Assembly (NCBI GenBank): GCA_045577175.1
Contig: JAZNHT010000022.1
Location: forward strand, 10,419 to 74,418
DNA from: SIG701 sp045577175
Lineage (GTDB): Bacteria; Bacillota; Clostridia; Oscillospirales; CAG-272
Reading direction: 5' to 3'
Length of the DNA stretch: 64,000 bases
Every line of letters begins with the position of its first letter. Positions within the stretch are counted from its first letter, which is position 1. A program made the position numbers and the translations under genes. Below are positions 48,327 to 57,700 of the stretch, in pieces. The notes under the pieces were generated by a model, which was not told the DNA's origin, made no database searches, and saw nothing but the letters and a program-made list of their open reading frames with translations.

Positions 48327-49343
48327 ATGCAAATCATGGGAAAAAGTATCGGTATTGATCTCGGTACTGCCAACACAATCGTATACGTGAAGGGCAAGGG
48401 GATCGTTCTCCGTGAGCCGTCGGTCGTCGCCGTGGAGGCACGCTCGCGCCGTGTCGTTGCCGTGGGCAACGAGGCAAAGCTCATGCTCGGAAAAACACCC
48501 GGCTCCATCACCGCCATGCGTCCGCTGAAGGACGGCGTTATCGCGGAATTTGACGTGACGGCGGCAATGCTCCACCACTTTTTCAAACGTGTCGCGGGCA
48601 ACGCGCTCTTCAGCCGTCCGCGCGTCATCATCTGTATCCCCTACGGCGTTACGGAGGTTGAAAAGCGTGCCGTGCAGGACGTAACGCTTGAGGCAGGTGC
48701 GCAGTCGGTTGCGCTGATTGAGGAGCCGATCGCGGCTGCCATCGGTGCCGGTCTGAAGGTCGCAAACGCCCAGGGCAGCATGATCGTGGACATCGGCGGC
48801 GGTACAACCGAGGTCGCTGTCATGAGCCTCGGCGGTATCGTGCTCTCCACCTCCCTCCGCTCCGCCGGTGACGAGCTGGACGAGGCAATCATCGCCTATA
48901 TGAAGCGCAAGCACAACATCTTAATCGGCGAGATGACGGCGGAGATGCTGAAGAAAAACATCGGCAGCGTGTATCCGCAGTCCGATCGCGGCAGCATGGT
49001 CATCCGCGGACGAAATCTCTTAAACGGTCTGCCTGCCACGATCTCCGTCTCCTCGGCGGAAATCCGCGAGGCGATGTCGGAGGAGATCTCGCACATCATC
49101 GACTGCATCCGCACGACGCTTGAAAACACACCGCCCGAGCTTGCTTCGGATATTTACGACAACGGTATTATGCTCGCAGGCGGCGGTGCACTGCTTTCGG
49201 GACTCGATATGCTCGTCAGCCGCGTGACCGGCATCCGTACCACCGTTGCAAAATCGCCGCTCGACTGCGTAGCGGTCGGCATCGGACAGGTCATCGAAAG
49301 CGTCAGCGAGCTTTCGGGTATCGTAACCTTCCGCAGCCGCTGA
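48327..49343 (+). CDS. mreB: rod-shape actin homologue MreB
   Basis: 338 aa. IGIDLGTANTIVYVKGKGIV (phosphate 1), SMIVDIGGGTTEVAVMSLGG (phosphate 2) and IMLAGGGALLSGLD (adenosine). The start could also be the ATG three codons on (MGKSIG). Polymerises at the membrane and directs cell wall synthesis; a rod-shaped cell is implied. Confidence 0.96.
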   Translation: MQIMGKSIGIDLGTANTIVYVKGKGIVLREPSVVAVEARSRRVVAVGNEAKLMLGKTPGSITAMRPLKDGVIAEFDVTAAMLHHFFKRVAGNALFSRPRVIICIPYGVTEVEKRAVQDVTLEAGAQSVALIEEPIAAAIGAGLKVANAQGSMIVDIGGGTTEVAVMSLGGIVLSTSLRSAGDELDEAIIAYMKRKHNILIGEMTAEMLKKNIGSVYPQSDRGSMVIRGRNLLNGLPATISVSSAEIREAMSEEISHIIDCIRTTLENTPPELASDIYDNGIMLAGGGALLSGLDMLVSRVTGIRTTVAKSPLDCVAVGIGQVIESVSELSGIVTFRSR

Positions 49344-49374
49344 ATCTTATCACCGATTTTGGAAAGGAGCCCTC

Positions 49375-50229
49375 ATGCGGGATTTATTCAAGAATAAATT
49401 TTTCCTGTCGATCGTGATCGCCGCCGTACTGCTCACCGCCGTACCGGGGATTCTCTCAGCCGCAGGGGTTTCCCTCCCCCTTCGGAATATTGTAAACGTA
49501 ATCGCAACGCCGTTTGAAAAGGGCTTCGGCTACATCACGGACGCCATTGACGGATTTGTTTCCTACTACACCAAATTCGACGATCTGGTTGCGGAGAACG
49601 CCGCCCTCAAAAAGGAAAATGCGGCTCTGCGTGAGCGTTTGTACAACGCGGAGCAGATCGAGAAAACAAACGAGTACCTCACCGATTTTCTGGAGATGAA
49701 GCGCGCACACACCGATTTCACCTTTGCCGAGGCGACCGTGATCGGCCGCGGCAGCGGCAATTATATAACCGTCTTTACCGTTGATCGCGGAACGGCACAC
49801 GGCATCGCCGTCGGTATGCCCGTCGTCAGCGAAGCGGGTGTGATCGGCTATGTGGATGAGGCAGGGCTGACGTGGGCAAAGGTGCGCACGCTGGTCGAAT
49901 CCACCTCCTCCATCGGCGGCTACATCGAGCGCACCGAGGAGCTCGGTCTGATCGAGGGAAATTTTGATCTCTCCTCCGCGGGACTTTGCGAGATCACCTA
50001 CCTCGCCGCCGATTCCGACGTGCGTGTGGGCGACCGCGTTCTCACAAGCGGATACGGCAGTATCTATCCGCGCGATCTCGTCATCGGCTACGTCACGGAG
50101 ATCATCCCCGACGAGTACAGCCGCACGCTGACGGCACGGATCACCCCCGCCGCCACGCTCACAGATCTGAGGAAAGTGATGATTATCACCGATTATGAAA
50201 CCGTTACCGAATCACCGTCCGCCGAATAA
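49375..50229 (+). CDS. mreC: rod-shape protein MreC
   Basis: 284 aa. One N-terminal span (10-30), coiled coil near 65-105 (NAALKKENAALRERLYNAEQ), then two beta domains with VIGRGSGNYITVFTVDRGTA and VGDRVLTSGYGSIYPRDLVI. Links MreB to the wall synthesis enzymes. AAAGGAGCCCTC precedes ATG. Overlaps mreD by 35 bases. Confidence 0.93.
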   Translation: MRDLFKNKFFLSIVIAAVLLTAVPGILSAAGVSLPLRNIVNVIATPFEKGFGYITDAIDGFVSYYTKFDDLVAENAALKKENAALRERLYNAEQIEKTNEYLTDFLEMKRAHTDFTFAEATVIGRGSGNYITVFTVDRGTAHGIAVGMPVVSEAGVIGYVDEAGLTWAKVRTLVESTSSIGGYIERTEELGLIEGNFDLSSAGLCEITYLAADSDVRVGDRVLTSGYGSIYPRDLVIGYVTEIIPDEYSRTLTARITPAATLTDLRKVMIITDYETVTESPSAE

Positions 50230-50938
50230 GGCGGCAGATACGCGCCGCTATACGGCAAGCGGAGAAACAAAGGAGCAGCGCCGTCCGCCGCAAAGTGCAA
50301 ATCGGCAGCCTGCTTCCGGCAAGCGTGCACGCCGCCGTCCTCTCACACCGAAGGAGCGCGCGATCCGCTATCTGAAAAAGAAAATCGCCGCACTCCCGTA
50401 TCTCCTGCCCGAGGGAGATACGGTCGCCAAGGCATGTATCGCTGCCGGACTGATTCTGCTGTTTTCCCTCTTGCAGACAACGGTGTTTGCCCGTTTCCGT
50501 CCGTTCGGTGCCACGCCCGATCTGATGCTTTCGCTGGTGGTGGCACTCTCCTTGACGGAGGGCGAAAAATGGGGTGCCGTCTGCGGTCTCAGTGCCGCGT
50601 TCGTCATTGAGGCGATCGGATCGTCGGGAGTTACGCTTCTGCCGATTCTGTACGCCGCCGTCGGGTACTTCTGCCCGATCATCACCCGTGAGCACCTGAC
50701 GGATTCATTTCCCGTGCGCGTCCTTCTTACCGCCGTCACAGGCGTTGCACGCGCTGTCTTTACCTTGATTTACCTCGGTATCCATGCCGATCCGTTCCGC
50801 TTTTTCCCTTTGTGCGCCTCGATCGTGCTGCCGGAATATGCCTCCACCCTTGTGATGGCACTGCTTTCGCATCTTACGGTCTATCTCTGCCTGCACCCCT
50901 TCCACAAATCCCGCGCGGAGCGCACGGAAACGCTCTGA
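50195..50938 (+). CDS. mreD: rod-shape protein MreD with long basic N-terminus
   Basis: 247 aa. The last 170 residues show about six spans and the MreD motif RPFGATPDLMLSLVVALSLT with GEKWGAVCGLSAAFV. The first 75 residues are polar and very rich in Arg, Lys, Pro and Gln, absent from usual MreD (about 165 aa). No in-frame ATG, GTG or TTG with a ribosome binding site gives a normal start, so the extension is probably real. Confidence 0.87.
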   Translation: MKPLPNHRPPNKAADTRRYTASGETKEQRRPPQSANRQPASGKRARRRPLTPKERAIRYLKKKIAALPYLLPEGDTVAKACIAAGLILLFSLLQTTVFARFRPFGATPDLMLSLVVALSLTEGEKWGAVCGLSAAFVIEAIGSSGVTLLPILYAAVGYFCPIITREHLTDSFPVRVLLTAVTGVARAVFTLIYLGIHADPFRFFPLCASIVLPEYASTLVMALLSHLTVYLCLHPFHKSRAERTETL

Positions 50939-50977
50939 TACCGCCCACCCGATTTTTTACGGAGAAAGGAACGCACC

Positions 50978-53068
50978 ATGAATCAAAAACGCGCTTTTAC
51001 CCTGCGGTACGTCTCTCTCGCCGTGTTTTTCATCCTCGTCTGCCTTCTGTATATCGCACGGCTTATCAATATTCAGATTGCCGGTCAGGACTACTATACC
51101 ACCGTTACCGGAAGCCCGTACACCTACCGCACCGAGACAATCCACGCCCAAAGAGGCGAAATCCTTGACCGAAACGGTGTGCCGCTTGTCGTGAATGTGT
51201 ATACGTATTCCTTACGGCTGGACGCCGGCAGTATGCCGAAGGCGCAGGCGGACAAAAACGACGTGATCCTTACCGTTCTCGCAGAAGCGAAAAAGGCAGG
51301 GGAGGACGCTTCGTTCACCGTTCCCGACTCTCCGTTCACCGTTCACACGAACGAATCGGGCGACACCGTTCACTACGAATACAACCCCGCCTATTTCGAA
51401 ACGAATATGGGCGCGAAATTTTATAAGCTCGTCACCCAACTCTCCTGTACGGAAGAAAGTCCCGCCGAGGACACCGCCGAAGCACTTCTGAAACGGTACG
51501 GCATCGCAGAAATCGCCAAGGACGGCACGCGGACGTATCACTACGGCGCGGATGACGCGCATCTGCTGCTTGCGCTCCGATTGCACATGGAGCTGTCCGA
51601 TTTCTCCACAGTAGTCCCGTACACGATCCTCTCCGATGTATCTTTGCCGTTTCTCTCCCGTATCGCCGAATCGGGACTGCGCGGCGTGCTCCCCCACACC
51701 ACCGCCGAGAGAGAATACACCCACCCCGGCTACGCCTCGCACATCCTCGGACGGATGGGAAAAATCACGAAGGATACGAAGGATTACTACCTTTCCCTCG
51801 GCTATCCGCTGGATGCCACCGTCGGCGTATCCGGTGCCGAGCAGGCGTTTGAGCAATATCTCCGCGGCGAGGACGGCACGCGCACAATTGTGGAGGATGC
51901 CTACGGCAATATTGTCGATCAGTATGTAAGCAAACAGCCGCGTGCAGGCTCCGACGTGTATCTGACCATCGATATACAGATGCAGATGCAGGCGGAGGAC
52001 GCGCTGGCGGCGAATATCCAGCTCATTGTGGATACCGCGATCGCAAGCGGTAAGGAGCTCTCCGGCGAGGATGCCGATGCAGGTGCTTTGACCGCAATCG
52101 ACGTGGATACGGGTGAAATTCTCGCGCTCGCCTCTGCGCCGACGTACAATCTCGCCACATATAACGAGGATCGCGTCGCGTTGAATGAGGACGCACGCGC
52201 ACCGCTCTTTAACCGCGCATTAAGCGGTACATATCCCCCCGGATCGACGTTCAAAATCGGTGTCGCCGCCGCGGCGCTGACGGAGGGCATCATTACCCCG
52301 ACGACAACCATCCACGCGACCGGCGTGTACGAATACTACTCCACCTACACGCCGACCTGCTGGATCTACAACATGTTCGGCGGCTCGCACGGCTCGATCA
52401 ACATAACGACCGCGATTCAGGAGTCGTGCAACTACTTCTTCTATGAGGTCGGCAGACTTCTGACGATCGAGACGATGAACAAATACAGCAAGGCACTCGG
52501 TCTCGGCGTACCGACCGGCATCGAGCTCGGCGAAAAAACGGGCGTCCTCGCCGGACCCGACTACCGAAACGAGCACGGTCTCGGCGCGTGGAATCCCGGC
52601 GACACGCTCGCCGCGGCAATCGGGCAGGCGGAAAATCTGTTCACACCGCTTCAGCTGAGCGTGTATATGTCATCGGTCATCAACAGCGGCACACGGATGC
52701 AGGCGCATATTCTCCATAAGGTCGTTTCGTTCTCCGGCGAGGTGCTGTATCAGGTCGAGCCGACGGTGGCTGACAACACAATTCAGCTTTCGGGCGAGGT
52801 GCACGATCTGCTTCTGAACGCGATGCGGCGCGTAACCGAAAACGGCTCGGCGGCGCGCGTATTCAGCAACTATCCGATTGAGGTGGGCGGAAAAACAGGT
52901 ACCGCCCAGGTGAACGAAAACGAAAGCAACAACGCGATCTTTACAGCGTTTGCGCCGTTCAACGATCCGCAGATTGTTGTCTCGTGCATCATCGAGCACG
53001 GCGCAAACGGCACCGACGCCGGTTATGCCGTCAGAGACGTGTTTGATTATTATTTCGGGATTGAATGA
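50978..53068 (+). CDS. mrdA: penicillin-binding protein 2 (elongation transpeptidase)
   Basis: 696 aa. One N-terminal span, a dimerisation/pedestal domain (HAQRGEILDRNGVPLVVNVY) and the transpeptidase domain with STFK (GTYPPGSTFKIG), SCNYFF and KTGTAQ intact. Cross-links peptidoglycan during elongation together with MreBCD and RodA. A rodA gene is not in the window. GAGAAAGGAACGCACC precedes ATG. Confidence 0.95.
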   Translation: MNQKRAFTLRYVSLAVFFILVCLLYIARLINIQIAGQDYYTTVTGSPYTYRTETIHAQRGEILDRNGVPLVVNVYTYSLRLDAGSMPKAQADKNDVILTVLAEAKKAGEDASFTVPDSPFTVHTNESGDTVHYEYNPAYFETNMGAKFYKLVTQLSCTEESPAEDTAEALLKRYGIAEIAKDGTRTYHYGADDAHLLLALRLHMELSDFSTVVPYTILSDVSLPFLSRIAESGLRGVLPHTTAEREYTHPGYASHILGRMGKITKDTKDYYLSLGYPLDATVGVSGAEQAFEQYLRGEDGTRTIVEDAYGNIVDQYVSKQPRAGSDVYLTIDIQMQMQAEDALAANIQLIVDTAIASGKELSGEDADAGALTAIDVDTGEILALASAPTYNLATYNEDRVALNEDARAPLFNRALSGTYPPGSTFKIGVAAAALTEGIITPTTTIHATGVYEYYSTYTPTCWIYNMFGGSHGSINITTAIQESCNYFFYEVGRLLTIETMNKYSKALGLGVPTGIELGEKTGVLAGPDYRNEHGLGAWNPGDTLAAAIGQAENLFTPLQLSVYMSSVINSGTRMQAHILHKVVSFSGEVLYQVEPTVADNTIQLSGEVHDLLLNAMRRVTENGSAARVFSNYPIEVGGKTGTAQVNENESNNAIFTAFAPFNDPQIVVSCIIEHGANGTDAGYAVRDVFDYYFGIE

Positions 53069-53069
53069 G

Positions 53070-53098
53070 AAAAGTCTCCGCAAACGCGGAGACTTTTT
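53070..53098. terminator. bidirectional terminator
   Basis: AAAGTCTCCGC pairs with GCGGAGACTTT, followed by TTATTATT; it serves mrdA and the convergent ECF S gene. Confidence 0.85.
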
Positions 53099-53099
53099 A

Positions 53100-53642
53100 T
53101 TATTCCGTATACCGTCTTTCCACCAGCCGTTCCGCCTGAAGCGCGACGACCAGCGACGGAATCAGCAAAAGATGGATCACAATCCCCGGGAGCGACGTGA
53201 CAAAATACGCCGTCGTCCACATGGCAAACGAATACTCCCCGGCGGCAAAGATCAGTGCTTTCGCCGCGCCTGCCACGATACGCCCGAGCAGCATGGACGT
53301 AAGGAGACTGATGTACAAATCCCCGTACAGCTTTCCCGTGCGGACAAATCGCATCATTACGCCTGCGACAAGACCGTACACGGCACATTCGATCAGCATG
53401 GGCGGCAGGTATGCCATCGGCGGCATCGATGTAATCACGGACGAAAGGAGCGGTCCCGCGATACCGCACGCCATGCCCCAAAGCGGTCCGCAGATCAGTC
53501 CGCAGAGAAGCACGGGAATATGCATCGGGGAGAGAATACTGCCCCCGTCCGGCACGGCATGGAACGCAAGCGGCAAAACCACGCACAGCGCGGTACAGAG
53601 GGCGGCAAAAATAAGATTCCGTATAGTAAGTTTGCTTTTCAT
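53100..53642 (-). CDS. ECF transporter substrate-binding (S) component
   Basis: 180 aa with about six spans: NLIFAALCTALCVVLPLAFH, SPMHIPVLLCGLICGPLWG, MACGIAGPLLSSVI, ECAVYGLVAGVMMRF. The pattern PMHIPVLLCG with GPLWGMACG is typical of vitamin S components of energy-coupling factor importers. It needs the shared EcfA/EcfT module, not encoded here. Start overlaps the kinase stop (ATGA), so the substrate is probably what the kinase phosphorylates. Confidence 0.85.
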   Translation of the reverse strand: MKSKLTIRNLIFAALCTALCVVLPLAFHAVPDGGSILSPMHIPVLLCGLICGPLWGMACGIAGPLLSSVITSMPPMAYLPPMLIECAVYGLVAGVMMRFVRTGKLYGDLYISLLTSMLLGRIVAGAAKALIFAAGEYSFAMWTTAYFVTSLPGIVIHLLLIPSLVVALQAERLVERRYTE

Positions 53643-54712
53643 TCGGTTGTCTTTCCTTCGTTTTCCGTAGTATCAATCTGAAAATCCGCCTGCTCGCGCA
53701 CGGAGAACGCACGGTCATACGCCGTCTCCATCGGAATCCATTCGTTCACAAACCGTGCGTACAGTGCATCGTTTCCGCACCGTTTTTGCAGACGCGCGGC
53801 TTGCTCCTCTGACGTGCAGAGCACATATGCCGTCAGATCGCAGTGCGCACCGAGCGAGGGATGCAGCGCGTATGATCCCTCCACCACGGTGAGCGCGTGC
53901 AGAGGCACCTCCACAGCCTCGCCCAGCGACATCCGTCCGCAATCAAACGCGCGGTAGGAAAACGGCTCGCCTGTGCCAAGATACGGCGACACTTCCGCCG
54001 CAAATCGCTCGTAGTGGATGTTACCGCCTGCCTCTTTGAGACGCTCGTGTGTGCGCAAATCGGGCGGCAGGAAGAAATCGTCCATGCGGACAACGGACGC
54101 GCCGTACAGATCGGAGAGAAGCGCGGCGAGCGTGGATTTTCCGCTGCCGCACATGCCGTCGATAGCTAAAACGGTACGCGCCCCTGCCTTCATGCGTTCA
54201 TCGATCCGAAACAAAAGCGGCAGATACGGCGCGTACGCCTTGGGAATCACGCGATACGCAGGCTTGTACGCCGCTCTGTACGTATCGGAATGATGCACGG
54301 ACGGGCACCCCGCCGCTTTCCATTTTGTAACGGCCTCCGCCCAATCCGCCGCAGAGAACGGCGTCTCGCCGCGATCAGCCGCCGCAGAAACGGCAAAAAG
54401 ATCGCGTTCCATGGTGTCTGCATCCGATTGATGCGCCCGTGCGCCGCGCACAAACAGACGGGCAACCGTATCAAGCGACGTTTTCGGGATCCCGTCCAGA
54501 TACAGCCGCGCAATTCCGCCGCCGATCGGCTCGACGCGCAATTCCGCCGCCGTCTGCACCACGCTTTCGTACTCGCGTACAAGATATTCACGCACGTGCG
54601 AGAGATCGGGCGCAATATGATCTCCCCCAAACGTGCGCTGATACAAAAGTTTGATTACATCGGTCGGGCGCATCTGCGGATACCGCCGGAAATGCTCTTT
54701 CAGAATACGCAT
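53639..54712 (-). CDS. uridine-kinase-like P-loop kinase with N-terminal extra domain
   Basis: 357 aa. The C-terminal half is a nucleoside-kinase-like domain: P loop AIDGMCGSGKSTLAALL (near 183-199), VVRMDDFFLPPDLRTHERLK, YRAFDCGRMSLGEAV and VVEGSYALHP. The N-terminal 170 residues (MRPTDVIKLLYQRTFGGDHI, GGGIARLYLD) are a separate domain I do not recognise by name. Coupled to an ECF S component. Predicted to trap an imported vitamin or nucleoside by phosphorylation. Confidence 0.85.
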   Translation of the reverse strand: MRILKEHFRRYPQMRPTDVIKLLYQRTFGGDHIAPDLSHVREYLVREYESVVQTAAELRVEPIGGGIARLYLDGIPKTSLDTVARLFVRGARAHQSDADTMERDLFAVSAAADRGETPFSAADWAEAVTKWKAAGCPSVHHSDTYRAAYKPAYRVIPKAYAPYLPLLFRIDERMKAGARTVLAIDGMCGSGKSTLAALLSDLYGASVVRMDDFFLPPDLRTHERLKEAGGNIHYERFAAEVSPYLGTGEPFSYRAFDCGRMSLGEAVEVPLHALTVVEGSYALHPSLGAHCDLTAYVLCTSEEQAARLQKRCGNDALYARFVNEWIPMETAYDRAFSVREQADFQIDTTENEGKTTE

Positions 54713-54719
54713 AAATCCT

Positions 54720-54765
54720 CCGTACAGTAAGAAACGGCATGATTTCTCATGCCGTTTCGGTTTCA
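54720..54765 (-). terminator. terminator of the SLH protein gene
   Basis: AAACGGCATGA pairs with TCATGCCGTTT. Confidence 0.75.
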
Positions 54766-54770
54766 GATAC

Positions 54771-57700
54771 TCAGTGCAGCTGAATACGTACAGGCGTGTA
54801 CGTGCTCGCGCCTGTATCCAGCATAATCCACAGATACTTGTAAGACGAGCCTGCGGTTACGTCGATGAAGTTCGTGCGATCCTTCGTAACGGCGAGAGAC
54901 AAGCCTGTGCCGCTTTGCACCTGATACGGATAGGTGGCAGTAAAGCTGGCATTGGAATACGTTCCCGTGGAGTTCGTATAGAAATACTTCAGCGTACCGG
55001 TAACGTTCGGCGTGAAGAACAGAAGCGTACCGTTCAATTCCGGCGTGGCAGCAAAGCCGGTTGCGGAAGGCTCTGTGGTCGTACCGCCCTGGTTGCCGGA
55101 GCTGCCGGTACCGCCGGAGAGCGGAACAAAGATCGGATCCGTTGTGATCGTACCGTTGTCCATCCAGACTACGATGTTCTTGAACTCCTTCGCATACTGC
55201 ATCATAGCCGTTGCGGTAGGAATATACAGCTGTCTTTTTGCGAGAGAGGTAATCTCTACCGAGCCGGAGGTAAGTGCCGCCTGCTGAAGATCCTCCATAG
55301 ACTCACTGAAATCGCCGATCGAATCGGTGTTGGTGAAATAGTAACGGAGGTAACCCGTCATCTTCGGGTAGTAGTGGAGGTAATCCCCACTGACATACGG
55401 CGTCGTATAGAAGCCCGTACCTACCGTAGTCGTACCGGTAGAAGCACCGCTTACAGCCACTACGATCGGCTGACAGAACGGCGTCTCGTTCGTAGCAACG
55501 TTCGATTTCTGAAGCATCAGAACGATATACGAATATCCGCTCGGAACGGTCAGCGTCTTCGTGCCGCTGCCTGCGTTTACAGAGAACGTACCGAGCATAT
55601 TGCCGGTCAGCGTACCGCCGTAGTACGTATTGACAAAGGATGCGGCATCCACAGGAGCAATCGAGGACGTAGAGAAGTAGTAAAGCAGCTGACCTGCGGA
55701 GGACATATTATAGGTAAGCGTCAGAGACGAGCCGGAGAGCTTTGCGGTCGGTCTCACAGAGAAGCCCGTACCGGTCATATTTTCCGTTGTGCCGCCGGTA
55801 TTGCTGCCGCTTGTGGATACCACAACGGGCAGATACTCTGCATCGTTGCCGTCAACCAGCATGAGAACGACATATTCCGGCAGAATTTCGTTGACGATCG
55901 TTACCTGAATGTTATACGTTTTCTTGCCGCTGATGTAGTAGATACCTGCATAGGAGCCGGTGCCGACACCCGCAGACATCTCTGCCTCAACGATGGTCTT
56001 TACGTCAGCCGTCGTCGGAACAGTATTACTGTTGGTATAGTAATAGTAGATCTTACCGCTTGAGACATTCGGCGTCACCGTGACCTGGTGCGCTCTCTTG
56101 TACGGGGTGGAGCAGTACGGCGTACCGACAAAGCCGGTCGTCGTAGGCTGCGCCTGTACAGGATCGTTCGTTCCGCCGATCAGCGGAATAATCACGGGCG
56201 TCATCTTGGTCGAGCCGATTACACTCATGAGAACAATGTATTTGGAGTTGATGCCGATCTCGTTCTTAATCGCGGTCTTGATATTCTGGTTACCGGCACG
56301 GAGCGTGCAGGCACCGCCGCTGGGATCCTCCAGATACATACCTGTCTTGTTCGCCCAGTTCGTCTCAAACTCGGAAACGGTGGGAGCCGTCTCGTTGTTC
56401 GTGATGTAGTAGAAGAGCTGTCCGGAGCTTGTAGCCTGTACGGTAAGGTAGAAGTAACCGCTTGTCATATAGCTCGTCGGCGTTGCAGAGAAGCCGGTGC
56501 CGGCAAGATTTGCGCTGTCCGCAACAGGAAGCACAACAAGTACCGGCTGATATGTCACGCCCGAGGAAGTCAGGCGAAGGACGACGTACTTGTATGCCTG
56601 TGCAACCAACTGATTCGGCAGAGCCTGATAGTAGGAATCCGTCGATACGCTGAGGGAGCCCTTCGCAGAGGCTGCCGTGGATGCATACGATGTTGTAAAC
56701 TGTGCCGAGGTCGGAAGCGTGGAGGAGGTTGTATAGTAATACTCCACCGTGCCCACCTTCGAAGAAACGAATCCGAGCCAGAACTCCTCACCGTTTTGGG
56801 AGACAAACGGCGTTGTGGTAAAGCCTGTGTCCGTACTGCCGACCGTTGTGCCGCTCTTGGAAATGACTGTCGGCTGATAACGGTTTCCGTTTGCGTCCAT
56901 CACGATGACAACGACGTACGGATACGCGGATACGGAGCTCGTGGTTACGGTATTCTTGCTTGTCTGCTGATTTGCGGTGACAGAAATTTCGCCCTTATAA
57001 ACGGCAGCGTTGTACATCGTGGAGAACGTATCCACCGTAGGCGCGGTATTCGTCTTTGCGTAGTAGTAATAGACGTAACCCTTGACAGTCGACGTTACGG
57101 TGAGCTTGTCATACGTACCGCTGACGGAGAGGGTGGGCGTGCTCTTGAAGCCGGAGGACGCTCTGTTGGGCAGAAGCACCGGCTGGTACTTGGTCGCGCC
57201 GTTTGAGCTCTGGAGCATGACAACGACATAGGAGTACGCTGAAATCGCGGATGTAGCACCGATTTCCTTATCAAACGGTACGTTTGCCGTTGCAAGGAAG
57301 CTGTCCTTCTCGGAAGCCGCATTATACAGGCTCGTAAAGTTCGCCGCGGTAGGTACAGACGCGGTATTTGTATAATAGAAGTAAACGTAGCCGCTGATAG
57401 ACGGTTTACCGGTCAGGTAGCCGTTTGCGGTGGTGGTGTACATCGTGGGAGCGACAACGAAGCCGGAGGCACTCGCATCTGCCGTACCGGTATAGGAGGT
57501 GCCTGCAAACGATGCGCTCAGTCCGGAGGCAACCGTGTACTTGCCGGGCATCATCTCTGCCTTGAATCCGGAGGCGTTTACCGTCACACCCTTCAGCGTG
57601 CCGGAGCCGGTCACAGAGGAATTTTTAGCGGTACTGCTCACGCTCATCGCGGTGATTTCGGTACCTGCGGAGGTGCTGATTTTCGCCGGTGACTTTGCGC

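Noticed and set aside
54651..56063. 470-codon plus-strand open frame with basic, arginine-rich product
   Set aside because: Lies wholly antisense to the SLH gene, which has signal peptide, SLH motifs and repeats; the product has no family feature.
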